From Acidobacteriota bacterium (GTDB lineage: Bacteria; Acidobacteriota; Vicinamibacteria; Fen-336), in the NCBI GenBank assembly GCA_003223555.1, contig QHVM01000054.1:28787-61081 (forward strand): a stretch of DNA of 32,295 nt. The letters are read 5' to 3'. Positions 7,353-16,373 of this stretch are shown here, piece by piece; the first letter of the stretch is position 1; the number at the start of each line of letters is the position of its first letter. The notes beneath the pieces were generated by a model. It was not told the DNA's origin and ran no database searches. It worked only from the letters and a program-made list of their open reading frames with translations. Made by a program: the position numbers and the translations under genes.

Positions 7353-10300
7353 GGCTCCGCTCCTTCGAGCGCCCTCCGGCTCAGGAAATGGGCGAGGCGC
7401 ACGTCGGGAAGCATGAGCGCCCGCTGGAAGCGCTCCTTCGCCTCCTCCTCGCGCCCGAGCGCTCGCAGCGTCATGCCCTGCGCGTGCGCCACCGCGCCGG
7501 GAAAGTTCGTCCCCCCCGCCAGGAACGCCTCCGACTGGGCGAGAGAGTCCTCGAGGCGCTTCCGCCACGCCGCCTCGCCGGCGCCGCCGAGCTTGCGCGC
7601 CGCGAAGTACGCGTAGGGGAGGGCGCGGAAGAAGGCGTCCCTGGCCTCCGTGGCCTTCCGCCAGTGCTCCTTCGCCTCGGCGTCGTGGCCGGCCGCGGCC
7701 TCCACGACGCCGAGCAGGTACTGGCTGCGCGGCGCGGCCAGGAACGCCTCGAGGCCGTCGTGGGTGAACGACAGCCCCGGCACCTCGCGCCCGAGGCCGC
7801 GGGCGATCGCCACCGCCTCCTCGGCCCGGCCGGCGCGGACCCGGTCGAGCGCCTTCTGCAGCTCGACCTCGAGGTAGACCTGGCGCACGTTGGTGCCTTG
7901 CTCGGCGCGGGGGAAGAAACGCCCGGCGAAGAGCGCCTCCCCCTCGTCGGCGCGGCCGCCCTCGGCGAGCGCGAGAGCCAGCTTCTGCACGAGGCTGGGG
8001 GGCATCGTGGCCCGGTCGGGATAGCGCGAGAGGGCCGCGATGCGCTCGGCGGCCGGCCGGCCGAGGATGCTCATGGCCTGGTCGACGCCGAGGTACAGGT
8101 CGAGGTTGGTCGGATCGGCGCCCATGCCCTCGAGGAAGACCTCCAGCGCCGCCCTGGCGTCGTGGCCCACCTGCAGCAGCGTCAGGCCGAGGTTGCGGTG
8201 GAGGACCGGGATCTTGCGGTCGAGGCGCCGCGCCTGCTCCCATTCCTTCTGGGCGGCCTCGGCCATGCCGCCCGAGAGATAGAGCGAGCCGAGGAGGTAA
8301 CGCGCGGTGGCGTCCTGGGGGTCGGCCTCCAGCGCGGCGCGGAGCACGGGGAAGCTCTCGGGCCGGCTCGGGAACACGTAGCGCGTCGACATCCTGGAAG
8401 CCGCCGCGAAGTCGGCCGCGCCGGACTCGCCCCGCTCCTGCCGGCAGTAACCGCGGTAGTAGGCCACCTCGGGGTCGTCCTGGGGCGCGGGCGCGCCCGG
8501 CTCGGAGTAGACGCCGGCGCCTTTCGGGTAGCGGCGGTCGAGGAGGTCGAGGGCGTCGTCCCAGGCGCCGAGCGCCATGTAGGCCACGGCCAGGTTCAAC
8601 ACGCGGTCGGGATCGCCGGCCAGGTGCGTCCAGAGGGCCGGGTCGGAGGCGCCGAGGCGCTGGGCCTCGTAGCGCAGGCTGGAGCGGGCGGGGTCGACGC
8701 GCCGCCAGGCGCGGACGCGCTCGCGCGCCTCGGCCAGCCGGCCGGCGCGGCGCAGCAGCGCGACCTCCATCGCCCCCGCGCCGGCCTTCGCGGCGTCACT
8801 GTGGCTCGCGTCGAGCCGGGCCAGCTCGAGCAGGGCGGCGGCGCGGAACGCGCGGAAGTGCTGGGCCTTCTCCCACTCCGCGCGCGCCTTGCGCTCGTCT
8901 CCGCGCCGGGCGTACGCGAGGGCGAGGTAATGCTGAAGCTCCGCGTCGTTGGTCACGCGCTCCGCGGCGGCGCCCAGCAGCGCCACCGCCTCGTCGTATC
9001 TCTTCAGCCCGACCGCCAGCCGTCCGGCGGCCTTCTGCAGCGCGAAGCTGCCGGGGAACCGTTTCCGGCCCGCCTGGTACGTATCCCAGGCCCCGAACAG
9101 GTTGCCGTCGAGCTCCTGGTCGGTGCCGAGCCGCAGGAAGTCCTCGTCGGTGCGCTTGTCCGGCGGGGGATACTCGTAGGCGGGCTGCGGGCCGAGCTTG
9201 ATCTCGCCGGCGGGCGTGAAGTCGAACTGATCCTCGGTGTGGGCGAGCAGGACCTTGCCCGCGCCGTCCGCCACCTCCACCGTATAACGCTGGGCGGCGG
9301 AGAGGCCGGGGAACGTCTTCGTCAGCGCGCCGGACGGCGTGAGCGTCAGTGGAATGGAAGCGGCGACCGCGTCGCCGTCCTTCACCCGCAGCGTTCCGCC
9401 CCGCACCGTGCGGTTGACGTTGACGCCGACCCTGAGGTCGGCCGCGCCGCCGGCGGTGGACCCGCGGGTCATGTACACGACCGCGTCCAGGTTCGCCCGC
9501 GTGATGCCGCCGATCTCGCGCACCGGCATCCAATACTCGCTGAACTGGACGGATTCCTGCGGCTGCAGGAATCCGTAGGTCTCCTGGTTGCGGAAGATCC
9601 CGGCCTGCACCTCGACGTACGCGCTGTCGTCGTCGGAGAGGGCCTTGCGCCAGTCGAGACCGTCGGCGTCGGCCCCCCACGACCAGAACTTCTTGGCCGG
9701 CGCGTCCATCGGAGAGGAATAGTGGACGGAGCCGGCGCGGGTGCGGGGATGGTAGACGCCCATGTACGGCTCGCGGCTGCCGTGGCTGAAGAGGGAGACC
9801 GGCCCGTAGATGTGGTTCCCGGGCCGGGTCAGGTCGACACCGGCCATGTTCACCGGCCAGGTGTCCACGTCCCGGAACCCGTGCGAGGCCGTGAAGCGCT
9901 GCGGGTAGTGGATCCGGCTGTCGTCCCAGACGCGCACGCCGGCGTTGCTCCACCAGTAGAAGCGGTGGCGCAGGGAGGTGGGGTTCTCGAGGATGATCGA
10001 CTGCTCGAGGAGCGAGCGGCCCGGCCGCAGCGTCAGCCCCACCCGCCACCGCATGCCGTACACGCGGTCCGTATTGCCGATCCACACCGATGCGCTGCCG
10101 TCGGGGTTGGTGGTGGTGGCCCAGTCCACCGGCGAGACCGTCACCCAGTTGTGGGAAACGGGGAAGTTGAACTCGATGCCGAGGGCCACCCACGAGCCGC
10201 GGTAGCTGACCTGGGCCTTCTTGAGCGCGGTCTGCGCGTAGAACATGTCGGCCCCGTTCGCCTTGTCCACGCAGTTGTAGAGGTGGCCGCCGAGGTCGGG

Positions 10301-10600
10301 CATCACGACGCAGCGCAGGTACTCGTTCTCGAGGTTCAGCGTGCGCCATCGCTGCACGGAGCGGTGGTCGGTGAGGTTCTCGCGGATCGTGTAGGGATAG
10401 TTGAAGCGGCGGGTCTGGAAAAGGTCGAAGGGCGGGTTGAAGTCGGGCAGGCCCTCCTCGTAGGTGGGGATGTCCATCGTCGCTTCCCACACCCGCACCG
10501 CCGCCGCCGGAGCCGGCGGCCGGGCGGCCGCCGCCTGGGCGGCGAAGGCCGGCCCAGCCACGGCGAGGAGCGCCACCGTCCGAGCGATGAGCGTCTTCAT
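7349..10600 (-). CDS. Exported DUF5107 protein with long C-terminal TPR region
   Basis: 1083 aa. ATG at 10600 overlaps the upstream stop (ATGA), with GGAAAGGA upstream. A signal peptide is evident (MKTLIARTVALLAVAGPAFA). Residues about 65-370 match DUF5107, a galactose-mutarotase-like beta-sandwich: LNLENEYLRCVVMPDLGGHLYNCVDK, GSWVALGIEFNFPVSHNW, HRFYWWSNAGVRVWD, with many Trp, Tyr, Glu and Asp as in a sugar-binding cleft. A short Ig-like linker follows (about 380-470). From about 485 to the end there are repeated Ala/Leu-rich helical pairs of TPR type (ATARYLLGSLYLSGGMAEAAQKEWEQARRL is one). DUF5107 has no firm biochemical role that I know; its company with lyase-like and GH-like genes suggests a carbohydrate-active or carbohydrate-binding periplasmic protein. 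Confidence 0.9.
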   Translation of the reverse strand: MKTLIARTVALLAVAGPAFAAQAAAARPPAPAAAVRVWEATMDIPTYEEGLPDFNPPFDLFQTRRFNYPYTIRENLTDHRSVQRWRTLNLENEYLRCVVMPDLGGHLYNCVDKANGADMFYAQTALKKAQVSYRGSWVALGIEFNFPVSHNWVTVSPVDWATTTNPDGSASVWIGNTDRVYGMRWRVGLTLRPGRSLLEQSIILENPTSLRHRFYWWSNAGVRVWDDSRIHYPQRFTASHGFRDVDTWPVNMAGVDLTRPGNHIYGPVSLFSHGSREPYMGVYHPRTRAGSVHYSSPMDAPAKKFWSWGADADGLDWRKALSDDDSAYVEVQAGIFRNQETYGFLQPQESVQFSEYWMPVREIGGITRANLDAVVYMTRGSTAGGAADLRVGVNVNRTVRGGTLRVKDGDAVAASIPLTLTPSGALTKTFPGLSAAQRYTVEVADGAGKVLLAHTEDQFDFTPAGEIKLGPQPAYEYPPPDKRTDEDFLRLGTDQELDGNLFGAWDTYQAGRKRFPGSFALQKAAGRLAVGLKRYDEAVALLGAAAERVTNDAELQHYLALAYARRGDERKARAEWEKAQHFRAFRAAALLELARLDASHSDAAKAGAGAMEVALLRRAGRLAEARERVRAWRRVDPARSSLRYEAQRLGASDPALWTHLAGDPDRVLNLAVAYMALGAWDDALDLLDRRYPKGAGVYSEPGAPAPQDDPEVAYYRGYCRQERGESGAADFAAASRMSTRYVFPSRPESFPVLRAALEADPQDATARYLLGSLYLSGGMAEAAQKEWEQARRLDRKIPVLHRNLGLTLLQVGHDARAALEVFLEGMGADPTNLDLYLGVDQAMSILGRPAAERIAALSRYPDRATMPPSLVQKLALALAEGGRADEGEALFAGRFFPRAEQGTNVRQVYLEVELQKALDRVRAGRAEEAVAIARGLGREVPGLSFTHDGLEAFLAAPRSQYLLGVVEAAAGHDAEAKEHWRKATEARDAFFRALPYAYFAARKLGGAGEAAWRKRLEDSLAQSEAFLAGGTNFPGAVAHAQGMTLRALGREEEAKERFQRALMLPDVRLAHFLSRRALEGAEP

Positions 10601-12240
10601 GAATCCGTCCTTTCCACGAGGGCCGCCGAGTCCTCGTCGAGCATCAGCGTCGCGTGGGGGTGGCGCCTCAGGACCGACGCGGGGCAGGCCCTCGTGACCG
10701 GGCCGTCAAGGGCGGCCCGGATGGCCGCCCGCTTGGCGGGACCGGGCACGACGGCGACCGCCCGCGGCACCGCCATGATGAAGGGAATGGTCAGGGAGAA
10801 GGCGGTGCGCGGCACGTCCTCCAGGCGGGGGAACGAGCCGTCGTGGACCTGCTGGCGGCGGCAGGGCTCGTCCAGCTCCACCACGCGGACGTCCGTCTTC
10901 TCGGCGAAGTCGCAGACCGGCGGGTCGATGAAGGCGAGGTGCCCGTTTTCGCCCACCCCGAGGATCGCCAGCCCCGGCCGCTCGCGCTGGAGGAGCGCGG
11001 CGTAGCGGGCGCACTCGCCGGCCTGGTCGGCGGCCTCGCCGTCCAGGCCGTGGAAGGCGCGCACCGGCACGTGGTCGAAGAGGCGGTCGGCGAGGAAGCG
11101 GCGGAAGGATGCCGGGTGGCGCGGCCCGATGCCCACGTACTCGTCGAGGTGGAAAGCGGTGAGCTTCCGCCACGGGAGGGTGGCCTCCACCCGCAGCGCC
11201 GCCAGCAGCTCGTTCTGCGACGGCGCGGAGGCGAAGACGACCGCCGCGCGGCCGTCGCGGTCGACCATCTGCCGGATGCGCGCCGACACAAGCGCGGCCG
11301 CCGCGCGTCCCACCGCCGGCCGGTCGGGATGGACCTGAACCGCCAGCCGGCCGCGGCCGAGATCCCGGGACGGAGCCTCCGCCGGGGTCGATTCGTCCTC
11401 GCCCCGCGCGCGGCGCAGGGCCGCCGCCGCCCAGCCGGCGAAGCGGGGCAGCGCCACTTCCGGCTCCTCTATCGCGGGATGCCACCGCTTCTCCCACTCG
11501 AAGGAGACGAAGCCCTCGTAGCCGGCGCGATGGAGGAGGGCCAGGACCTCGTCCGCCGGGAACTCACCCTCGCCAGGAAGCGCCGGCGTCCAGCCGCCGC
11601 CCGCGGCACCGCGCCCTTCCGCCCGCCGCAGGTCCTTCAGGTGGACGTGGCGGATGCGCGAGCCCAGCCGGCGCGGGCCCTCCGCCGGCGGCTCGCCCTG
11701 CTCGAACGCGTTGGCCGGATCCCACACGACACCCGCGCGGGGCGAGCGCACAAGCTCCAGCACCGACCGCGTCTGGGCGGCGCAGGCGAAATCGCCGTGC
11801 GACTCGAGCCACACCTCCACCCCCGTGTCGCGGGATTCTGCGGCCAGCGCCTCCATGGCCTCCACGATCCATTCCCGCGTCGCGGCGAGGTCGGCCCCCG
11901 GCTGCACCCGGTCGCCGAAGACCCGGATGCCCGGTGCCCCCAGCCGTGCCGCCAGGTCCAGGCTCCGCGCCGCCTCGTCGCGGGCGCGGGCGCGGACGGC
12001 GGGGTCCGGATCGTGGAAGAACGAGCGCGTGTCCACGCAGCTCACGGAGAGGCCGGCGTCGCGGAGCCGCTCCCGCGTCTGCCCGAGGCCGCTCCCGCTC
12101 AGCTCGGGGCGGCGCCAGAGCGCATCGTCGCCTTCCAGGAAGCGCAGCTCGACGCCGTCGTAGCCCTCGCGTCCGGCGACGTCGAGGACACGTTCCAGGC
12201 TCCAGGACGGGCATCCGAGGGTGGAGAAGCTCAGCTTCAC
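10597..12240 (-). CDS. Fusion: sugar isomerase/epimerase TIM barrel + glucosamine-6-phosphate deaminase (NagB-like)
   Basis: 547 aa from a GTG at 12240 (GTGA overlap with the dehydrogenase gene, GGAGCGG upstream). Residues 1-270 are an AP-endonuclease-2/xylose-isomerase-like TIM barrel with plausible metal ligands E146 (VWLESHGD), D174 (VWDPANAF), H200 (HVHLKD) and E248 (VSFEWEKRW). A 20-30 residue Glu/Ala/Arg linker follows. Residues about 295-547 are a complete NagB-type domain: AFHLDEYVGIGPRHPASF with D366 as the equivalent of the catalytic Asp72 of E. coli NagB, and GVGENGHLAFIDP with H434 as the His143 equivalent. The NEP motif is changed to IDP, so Glu148 is replaced by D439. Reaction inferred: isomerisation or epimerisation of one sugar and deaminating isomerisation of a hexosamine-6-phosphate. 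No stop or frameshift separates the halves. Confidence 0.9.
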   Translation of the reverse strand: MKLSFSTLGCPSWSLERVLDVAGREGYDGVELRFLEGDDALWRRPELSGSGLGQTRERLRDAGLSVSCVDTRSFFHDPDPAVRARARDEAARSLDLAARLGAPGIRVFGDRVQPGADLAATREWIVEAMEALAAESRDTGVEVWLESHGDFACAAQTRSVLELVRSPRAGVVWDPANAFEQGEPPAEGPRRLGSRIRHVHLKDLRRAEGRGAAGGGWTPALPGEGEFPADEVLALLHRAGYEGFVSFEWEKRWHPAIEEPEVALPRFAGWAAAALRRARGEDESTPAEAPSRDLGRGRLAVQVHPDRPAVGRAAAALVSARIRQMVDRDGRAAVVFASAPSQNELLAALRVEATLPWRKLTAFHLDEYVGIGPRHPASFRRFLADRLFDHVPVRAFHGLDGEAADQAGECARYAALLQRERPGLAILGVGENGHLAFIDPPVCDFAEKTDVRVVELDEPCRRQQVHDGSFPRLEDVPRTAFSLTIPFIMAVPRAVAVVPGPAKRAAIRAALDGPVTRACPASVLRRHPHATLMLDEDSAALVERTDS

Positions 12241-13253
12241 GACATCCGCTCCAGCATCGCCGTCGTCACCCGGTTGCGCACGGGACGGCCGCTTGCGAAG
12301 CGCTCGAGGTCGTCCAGCACGACGTCCGCCATCTGCCGCCGGACGGCGGCCTGGGCCGAGCCCACGTGCGGCGTCAGCACCGCGCCCCGGGCCCGCCGCA
12401 GCGGGTGGCGCAGGGGCAGCGGCTCCAGCGGATCGGTCACGTCGAGGGCGCAGCGCAGGCGGCCGCGGCCCACCTCGCGGGTGAGGGCGTCCAGGTCCAG
12501 GAGGCCGCCGCGGGCCACGTTGATCACCGTCGCGCCGTCGGGCAGGCGCGCGAGGGCGCGTGCATCGATCATGCCGCGCGTCTCGTCGGTGAGGGCGGTG
12601 GCCAGGACGAGGAACGGAGACGCCGCCAGCACGCGCCGGAGCGGCGCCAGGTCCGCCCCGTGGCGGCGGACCTGGGCGCGGGAGGCGTAGGGGTCGTGGA
12701 CGAGCAGCCGGACGCCGAAGGGGCGGAGCAGCTCGGCGACCGCCTGGCCGATGCGGCCGAAGCCGACCAGGCCCACCCTTCGCCCCCGCAACGTCTCGTC
12801 TCCCGCGCCGCGCGTGTGCAGGCGCGTGTAGACGCGGTTCGAGGGCCGGCGCAGCGCCTCGCGGTAGGCCTCGAGGTTGCGGGCCGAGTGGAGGAGCAGC
12901 GCCACCGCCAGCTCGGCCACGTAGGGGGCCATGGGCGCGGCGGCGTTGGTGATGGTGAGGCGCTCGAAGAGCGGGCGCGCGAAGCGGCCCTTCACCTCGC
13001 CGCCGCAGTGGGCGACGAGCCGCAGGCGCGGAGCCGACTCGGGCAGCGACGCGTCGAAGCGGGGGCTGTCCCAGGTCGTGAGGAGCGCGTCGGCCTGCGC
13101 GAGCAGGGATCGCACGGCTGGGGTGAGCGAGCGGGCCCCGGTCCGCCGCCAGCGGTAGAGCCGGGACAGCCGGCTCCGCCGCGCCGCGTCGAAGAAGGAG
13201 CCGAAGAGCGCCTCCCCGGCCAGCGCAACCAGGAACGGCCGCGACCTCGTCAA
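12237..13253 (-). CDS. D-2-hydroxyacid dehydrogenase (NAD-dependent)
   Basis: 338 aa if started at the TTG at 13253, which overlaps the MFS stop as TTGA; AAGG lies just upstream, and I see no better start in frame. The fold is the formate/glycerate dehydrogenase family: nucleotide-binding [10 protein letters not shown] (G164, G166, G169), and the catalytic triad appears as R248 (NVARGGLLD), E277 ([10 protein letters not shown]) and H296 (LTPHVGSAQ). It would reduce a 2-keto acid such as hydroxypyruvate, or oxidise a D-2-hydroxy acid, using NAD(P)H in the cytoplasm. In this operon a role in handling sugar-acid or keto-acid intermediates is likely but not proven. Length and motifs are normal for the family; only the rare start codon is odd. 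Confidence 0.88.
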   Translation of the reverse strand: MTRSRPFLVALAGEALFGSFFDAARRSRLSRLYRWRRTGARSLTPAVRSLLAQADALLTTWDSPRFDASLPESAPRLRLVAHCGGEVKGRFARPLFERLTITNAAAPMAPYVAELAVALLLHSARNLEAYREALRRPSNRVYTRLHTRGAGDETLRGRRVGLVGFGRIGQAVAELLRPFGVRLLVHDPYASRAQVRRHGADLAPLRRVLAASPFLVLATALTDETRGMIDARALARLPDGATVINVARGGLLDLDALTREVGRGRLRCALDVTDPLEPLPLRHPLRRARGAVLTPHVGSAQAAVRRQMADVVLDDLERFASGRPVRNRVTTAMLERMS

Positions 13254-14536
13254 ATGACCTTCACCACGCCCTGCCCCGAGCGCGCGTCGTTGCGCACGAG
13301 CAGCAGCACCAGCCCCGCCGCCAGCAGCGGCACCAGGCTGGCCGTGACGAGGATGGGCTTGAAGGAGAAGCGATCGGCGACGATGCCGATGAGGAACGTG
13401 GACACGATGGTGCCCGCCCCGGCCGCCGCCCCCGCCATGCCCGCCACGGAGGCGACCGCCCCGCTCTCGAAGAGATCGGCCGGCAGCGCCAGGGCCATCG
13501 TGGAAAGCGCGGCGTAGGAGAACGTGGCCACCGCGAAACAGGCCACCAGGGGCACGAAGGTCGAGAGGTACGCGGCGGGGATCAGCATCAGGACGCCGAA
13601 GGCGCCGCCCACGATGAGCGCCTTGCGGGCGCGGCCCACGCTCCAGCCCCGGCGGATGAGGAAGCTCGACCAGCCTCCGCCGAAGAAGTTGCCGAGGTCG
13701 GCGGCGAGGAAGGGCACCCAGAAGCCGGTCGCGGTGTCCTCCAGCTTGAATCCCTTGCTGGCCAGGTAGATCGCGAACCAGTCGGTGATCATGAACCACA
13801 CCGGGTCGCTCAGGCCCCGGGCCGCGATGACTCCCCAGGTCTGCGGGAGGGCGAGCAGCGTGCCCCAGCCCGGCGACGGCCGTGCCGCCGCCCCCGGCGC
13901 GCTCGCGGCACGCTCGGCCGCGCGGTCGTCGAGGATCATCCGCAGCTCGTCGGAGCCGAGGCGGGGGTGCGCCTCCGGCGGGTGGTAGCTGCGCCGCCAG
14001 AGGAGGAGCCACAGCAGGCCGAGGGTGCCGGTGACGAGGAAGGCCGGCCTCCAGCCCCCCAGCCTCGTGTAGAGCAAGGGCACGAGGACGACCGCGATGG
14101 CGGCCCCGAAGGACGACCCGCTGTCGAACAGCGCCACCGCCCACCCGCGCTCTCGCCGCGGGAACCACTCCGCCACCGCCTTCGTCGCCCCCGGCCAGTT
14201 GGCCGCCTCGCCGGCCCCGAGCAGGAAGCGCAGGGCGCAGAAGCTGCGGAGGCCGGTGGCGAGAGAGGTGAGCATGGCCGCCGCCGAGTACCACAACACG
14301 GCGAGGCTCAGGCCGCGGCGCGTCCCGACGCGGTCGAGCAGCCGGCCGGTGACGGCCTGCATCACCGTGTAGGCGATGCGGAACGAGATGATGACCAGGG
14401 CGAAGCTCTCGTTCGTCCAGTGGAACTCGACCTTCAGGCGCGGGCCGAGGACGCTCAGCGTCTGGCGGTCGATGTAGTTGACGACGGTCGAGAGGAGGAG
14501 CAGCGTGCCGATCCACCACCGGTATCGCCCCTTCAC
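13250..14536 (-). CDS. MFS transporter, hexuronate/anion-cation symporter (ExuT)-like
   Basis: 428 aa, starting at the GTG at 14536 (GTGA overlap with the WD40 gene; GGAAGGGAC upstream). Residues 8-32 read [24 protein letters not shown], the hallmark first helix (NYIDR) of the ACS family, which includes ExuT, GarP and related sugar-acid carriers. The loop between helices 2 and 3 has [12 protein letters not shown] (MFS motif A), and [24 protein letters not shown] follows, as in hexuronate carriers. Twelve hydrophobic segments can be traced. Substrate inferred: a uronate or other acidic sugar entering the cytoplasm with H+ or Na+. With the SSS gene it gives the operon two import routes, suggesting at least two classes of degradation product. 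Confidence 0.92.
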   Translation of the reverse strand: MKGRYRWWIGTLLLLSTVVNYIDRQTLSVLGPRLKVEFHWTNESFALVIISFRIAYTVMQAVTGRLLDRVGTRRGLSLAVLWYSAAAMLTSLATGLRSFCALRFLLGAGEAANWPGATKAVAEWFPRRERGWAVALFDSGSSFGAAIAVVLVPLLYTRLGGWRPAFLVTGTLGLLWLLLWRRSYHPPEAHPRLGSDELRMILDDRAAERAASAPGAAARPSPGWGTLLALPQTWGVIAARGLSDPVWFMITDWFAIYLASKGFKLEDTATGFWVPFLAADLGNFFGGGWSSFLIRRGWSVGRARKALIVGGAFGVLMLIPAAYLSTFVPLVACFAVATFSYAALSTMALALPADLFESGAVASVAGMAGAAAGAGTIVSTFLIGIVADRFSFKPILVTASLVPLLAAGLVLLLVRNDARSGQGVVKVI

Positions 14537-15450
14537 GTCCCTTCCCACTCCAGCTGCCAGACGAGGACCTTGCGGTCGTAGGTGCCGGCGGCCGCCCAGC
14601 GCCCGTCGGGGCTCAGGGAGACCGAGAGCACCGCCCCCGACGTCTTCTCCGTCCACGCGCACTGGCCGCTCGCGGTGTTCCAGAGCCGCACCGTCCTGTC
14701 CTCGCCGCCGGTGAGCGCCCACCGGCCGTCACCCTTGAAGCAGACCCCCCGCGCCGCTTCCGCATGTCCCTCCAGCGTGCGCAGGCCGCGGCCGGAATCG
14801 AGGTCCCACAGCCTCACCGTGCGGTCGCGGCTGGCCGAGAGGGCCTGGCGACCGTCCGGGCTCGAGGCCGCGGAGTAGACGGCGTCGGTGTGGCCTTCGA
14901 GGACGCGCAGCCCGGCTCCGCTCGCGGCATCCCACACGCGCACGCTGCGGTCCATGCCCGCCGACACGATGCGTCCCCCGTCGGGCGTGAAGCCGACCGA
15001 GCGCACCCACCCCCCGTGGCCGTGCAGGACGTGGACAGCCCGGCCGCTCTCCAGCTCCCACACGCGCACGGTCCCGTCCACCCCGCCGGACACGGCCAGC
15101 CGCCCGGCGGCGTCGAAGGCCACCGTGCTCACCTCTCCCTCGTGGCCCTTGAAGTCGTGGCGGACAGCCCCGCTGTCGACGTCCCACAGGCGGACGATCC
15201 CTTCGCCGGCCACCAGCTCCCCGCTGGCGGACAGCGCCCGCCGGCCGTCGGGGGCGAGGGCGACCGCGTTGACGTCGTGGGTCAGGCCTTCGAAGGTGCG
15301 CAGGCAACGGCCCGCGGGCAGCTCCCAGAGGCGCAGCGTCCGGTCGAGGCTGCCCGACAGCACGACCCGGCCGTCGGCCCCCACGCAGACCGAGCTGACG
15401 CGGCGCGTGTGGCCCGGGAAGGCGTCGAGGGCGGCGGGCGGCTTCGTCAT
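14533..15450 (-). CDS. Stand-alone seven-bladed WD40 beta-propeller protein
   Basis: 305 aa from the ATG at 15450 (ATGA overlap with the kinase gene; no Shine-Dalgarno, so translation is probably coupled). There is no signal peptide and no other domain. Seven WD-type repeats fill the whole protein: LRLWEL, VRLWDV, VRVWEL, VRVWDA, VRLWDL, VRLWNT and VLVWQL close the blades, and GHxxxVxSV-type motifs open most of them ([35 protein letters not shown]). Such propellers bind proteins or small ligands and are usually fused to kinases or caspase-like domains in bacteria. A free cytoplasmic propeller wedged between a sugar kinase and a sugar transporter gene is unusual; it may scaffold or regulate the pathway. 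No partner is evident from sequence. Confidence 0.93.
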   Translation of the reverse strand: MTKPPAALDAFPGHTRRVSSVCVGADGRVVLSGSLDRTLRLWELPAGRCLRTFEGLTHDVNAVALAPDGRRALSASGELVAGEGIVRLWDVDSGAVRHDFKGHEGEVSTVAFDAAGRLAVSGGVDGTVRVWELESGRAVHVLHGHGGWVRSVGFTPDGGRIVSAGMDRSVRVWDAASGAGLRVLEGHTDAVYSAASSPDGRQALSASRDRTVRLWDLDSGRGLRTLEGHAEAARGVCFKGDGRWALTGGEDRTVRLWNTASGQCAWTEKTSGAVLSVSLSPDGRWAAAGTYDRKVLVWQLEWEGT

Positions 15451-16373
15451 TGGAGGGGGGTGATCGTGACGCGGGGCAGCAGCGCCTCCACGTCCTCCCG
15501 CCGCACGACTCCGGTCTCCGCCGTCATCGCGTTGGCCGCGCCGCAGGCCACGCCCAGGCGCAGGGCGTCCTCGGCCGCGGCGCTCCGGGCCAGGGCCACC
15601 GCCATCCCGCCGAGGAGGCAGTCCCCCGAGCCCACCGGGTTCGCGGCCGGCACCGCCACCGCCGCATGAAAGGCCCGGCCCTGCCAGCACCCGACCGCGC
15701 CCTCCGCGCCCAGCGAGACGATGGGGAGCGCGATGCCCCGGGCCTCGAGGGCCCGCGCGGCGCGGGCGGCGCCGTCCACCCCGGCCACCGGCCCTTCCAG
15801 CAGCGCGGCGGCCTCGTCGCGGTTCGGCTTGATCAGGAACGGCCGCGCCTGCGCCGCCCGCCGGAGCGGCTCGCCGCTCGTATCGACGCCGCAGCGGAGG
15901 CCGGCCGCCCCGAGCGCGGACACCAGCTCGGCATAATCCGAGTCCGCCATGCCCGGGGGGAGGCTGCCGCACAGCAGAGCCAGCCGGGCCTCCGCGGCCA
16001 GCGTCCGGAAGCGGCCCAGGATCTCCTGGCGGGTGGGGGCATCCACGGTTGGCCCGGGCTCGAGCAGCTCGGTCACCGCGCCCTCGCCGTCACGGACGGC
16101 CAGGCAGGTGCGCAGGCCGGCCTCGATGGGCACTCCGTGGAACTCCACCCCGCGGCCTCCCAGGAACTCCTCGAAGAGCGCGCGGTGGGCCCCGTCGATG
16201 AGGCCCACCAGCCGGACCCGCTCGCCGAGGGCGGCGACGGTGAGCGCGACGTGGACGCCCTTCCCGCCCGGCCACGCGCGGACCTCGCGCACGCGGCTCA
16301 CCCCGCCGATCCGGATGAGGTCGGTCTGCATCGACTTGTCGAGCGACGTGTTGAACCCTCCCACGGTAATCAC
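15447..16373 (-). CDS. PfkB-family sugar-phosphate kinase, 1-phosphofructokinase/tagatose-6-phosphate kinase type
   Basis: 308 aa from the GTG at 16373 (GTGA overlap; no clear Shine-Dalgarno). The layout is that of the LacC/FruK/PfkB subgroup: start ITVGGFNTSLDKSM, substrate loop PGGKGVHVALTVAALG at 36-50, LLCGSLPPGM at 133-142, IKPNRDEA at 181-188, and the catalytic GSGD at 248-251 (D251 as base). This subgroup phosphorylates a sugar phosphate, for example tagatose-6-phosphate to the 1,6-bisphosphate. Placement two genes after an AgaS-type isomerase, and opposite an FbaB-type aldolase, supports tagatose-6-phosphate kinase, but fructose-1-phosphate or fructose-6-phosphate remain possible. The usual Asp ahead of the GSGD motif (DPVGSGD) is Asn here (NPVGSGD). 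Confidence 0.88.
   Translation of the reverse strand: MITVGGFNTSLDKSMQTDLIRIGGVSRVREVRAWPGGKGVHVALTVAALGERVRLVGLIDGAHRALFEEFLGGRGVEFHGVPIEAGLRTCLAVRDGEGAVTELLEPGPTVDAPTRQEILGRFRTLAAEARLALLCGSLPPGMADSDYAELVSALGAAGLRCGVDTSGEPLRRAAQARPFLIKPNRDEAAALLEGPVAGVDGAARAARALEARGIALPIVSLGAEGAVGCWQGRAFHAAVAVPAANPVGSGDCLLGGMAVALARSAAAEDALRLGVACGAANAMTAETGVVRREDVEALLPRVTITPLQ

Noticed and set aside
9551-9574. Perfect 10-bp inverted repeat with a 4-nt loop (GGATTCCTGC/GCAGGAATCC)
   Set aside because: It lies deep in the DUF5107 coding sequence and follows from the codons for Gly-Phe-Leu-Gln-Pro-Gln-Glu-Ser; no T-run, no other copy, and not a plausible terminator.
7388-11005. Plus-strand open frame of 1205 codons opposite the DUF5107 and fusion genes
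   Set aside because: Low-complexity Arg/Gly/Ala/Val-rich translation, no domain, no ribosome-binding site; an antisense shadow caused by high GC at third positions.
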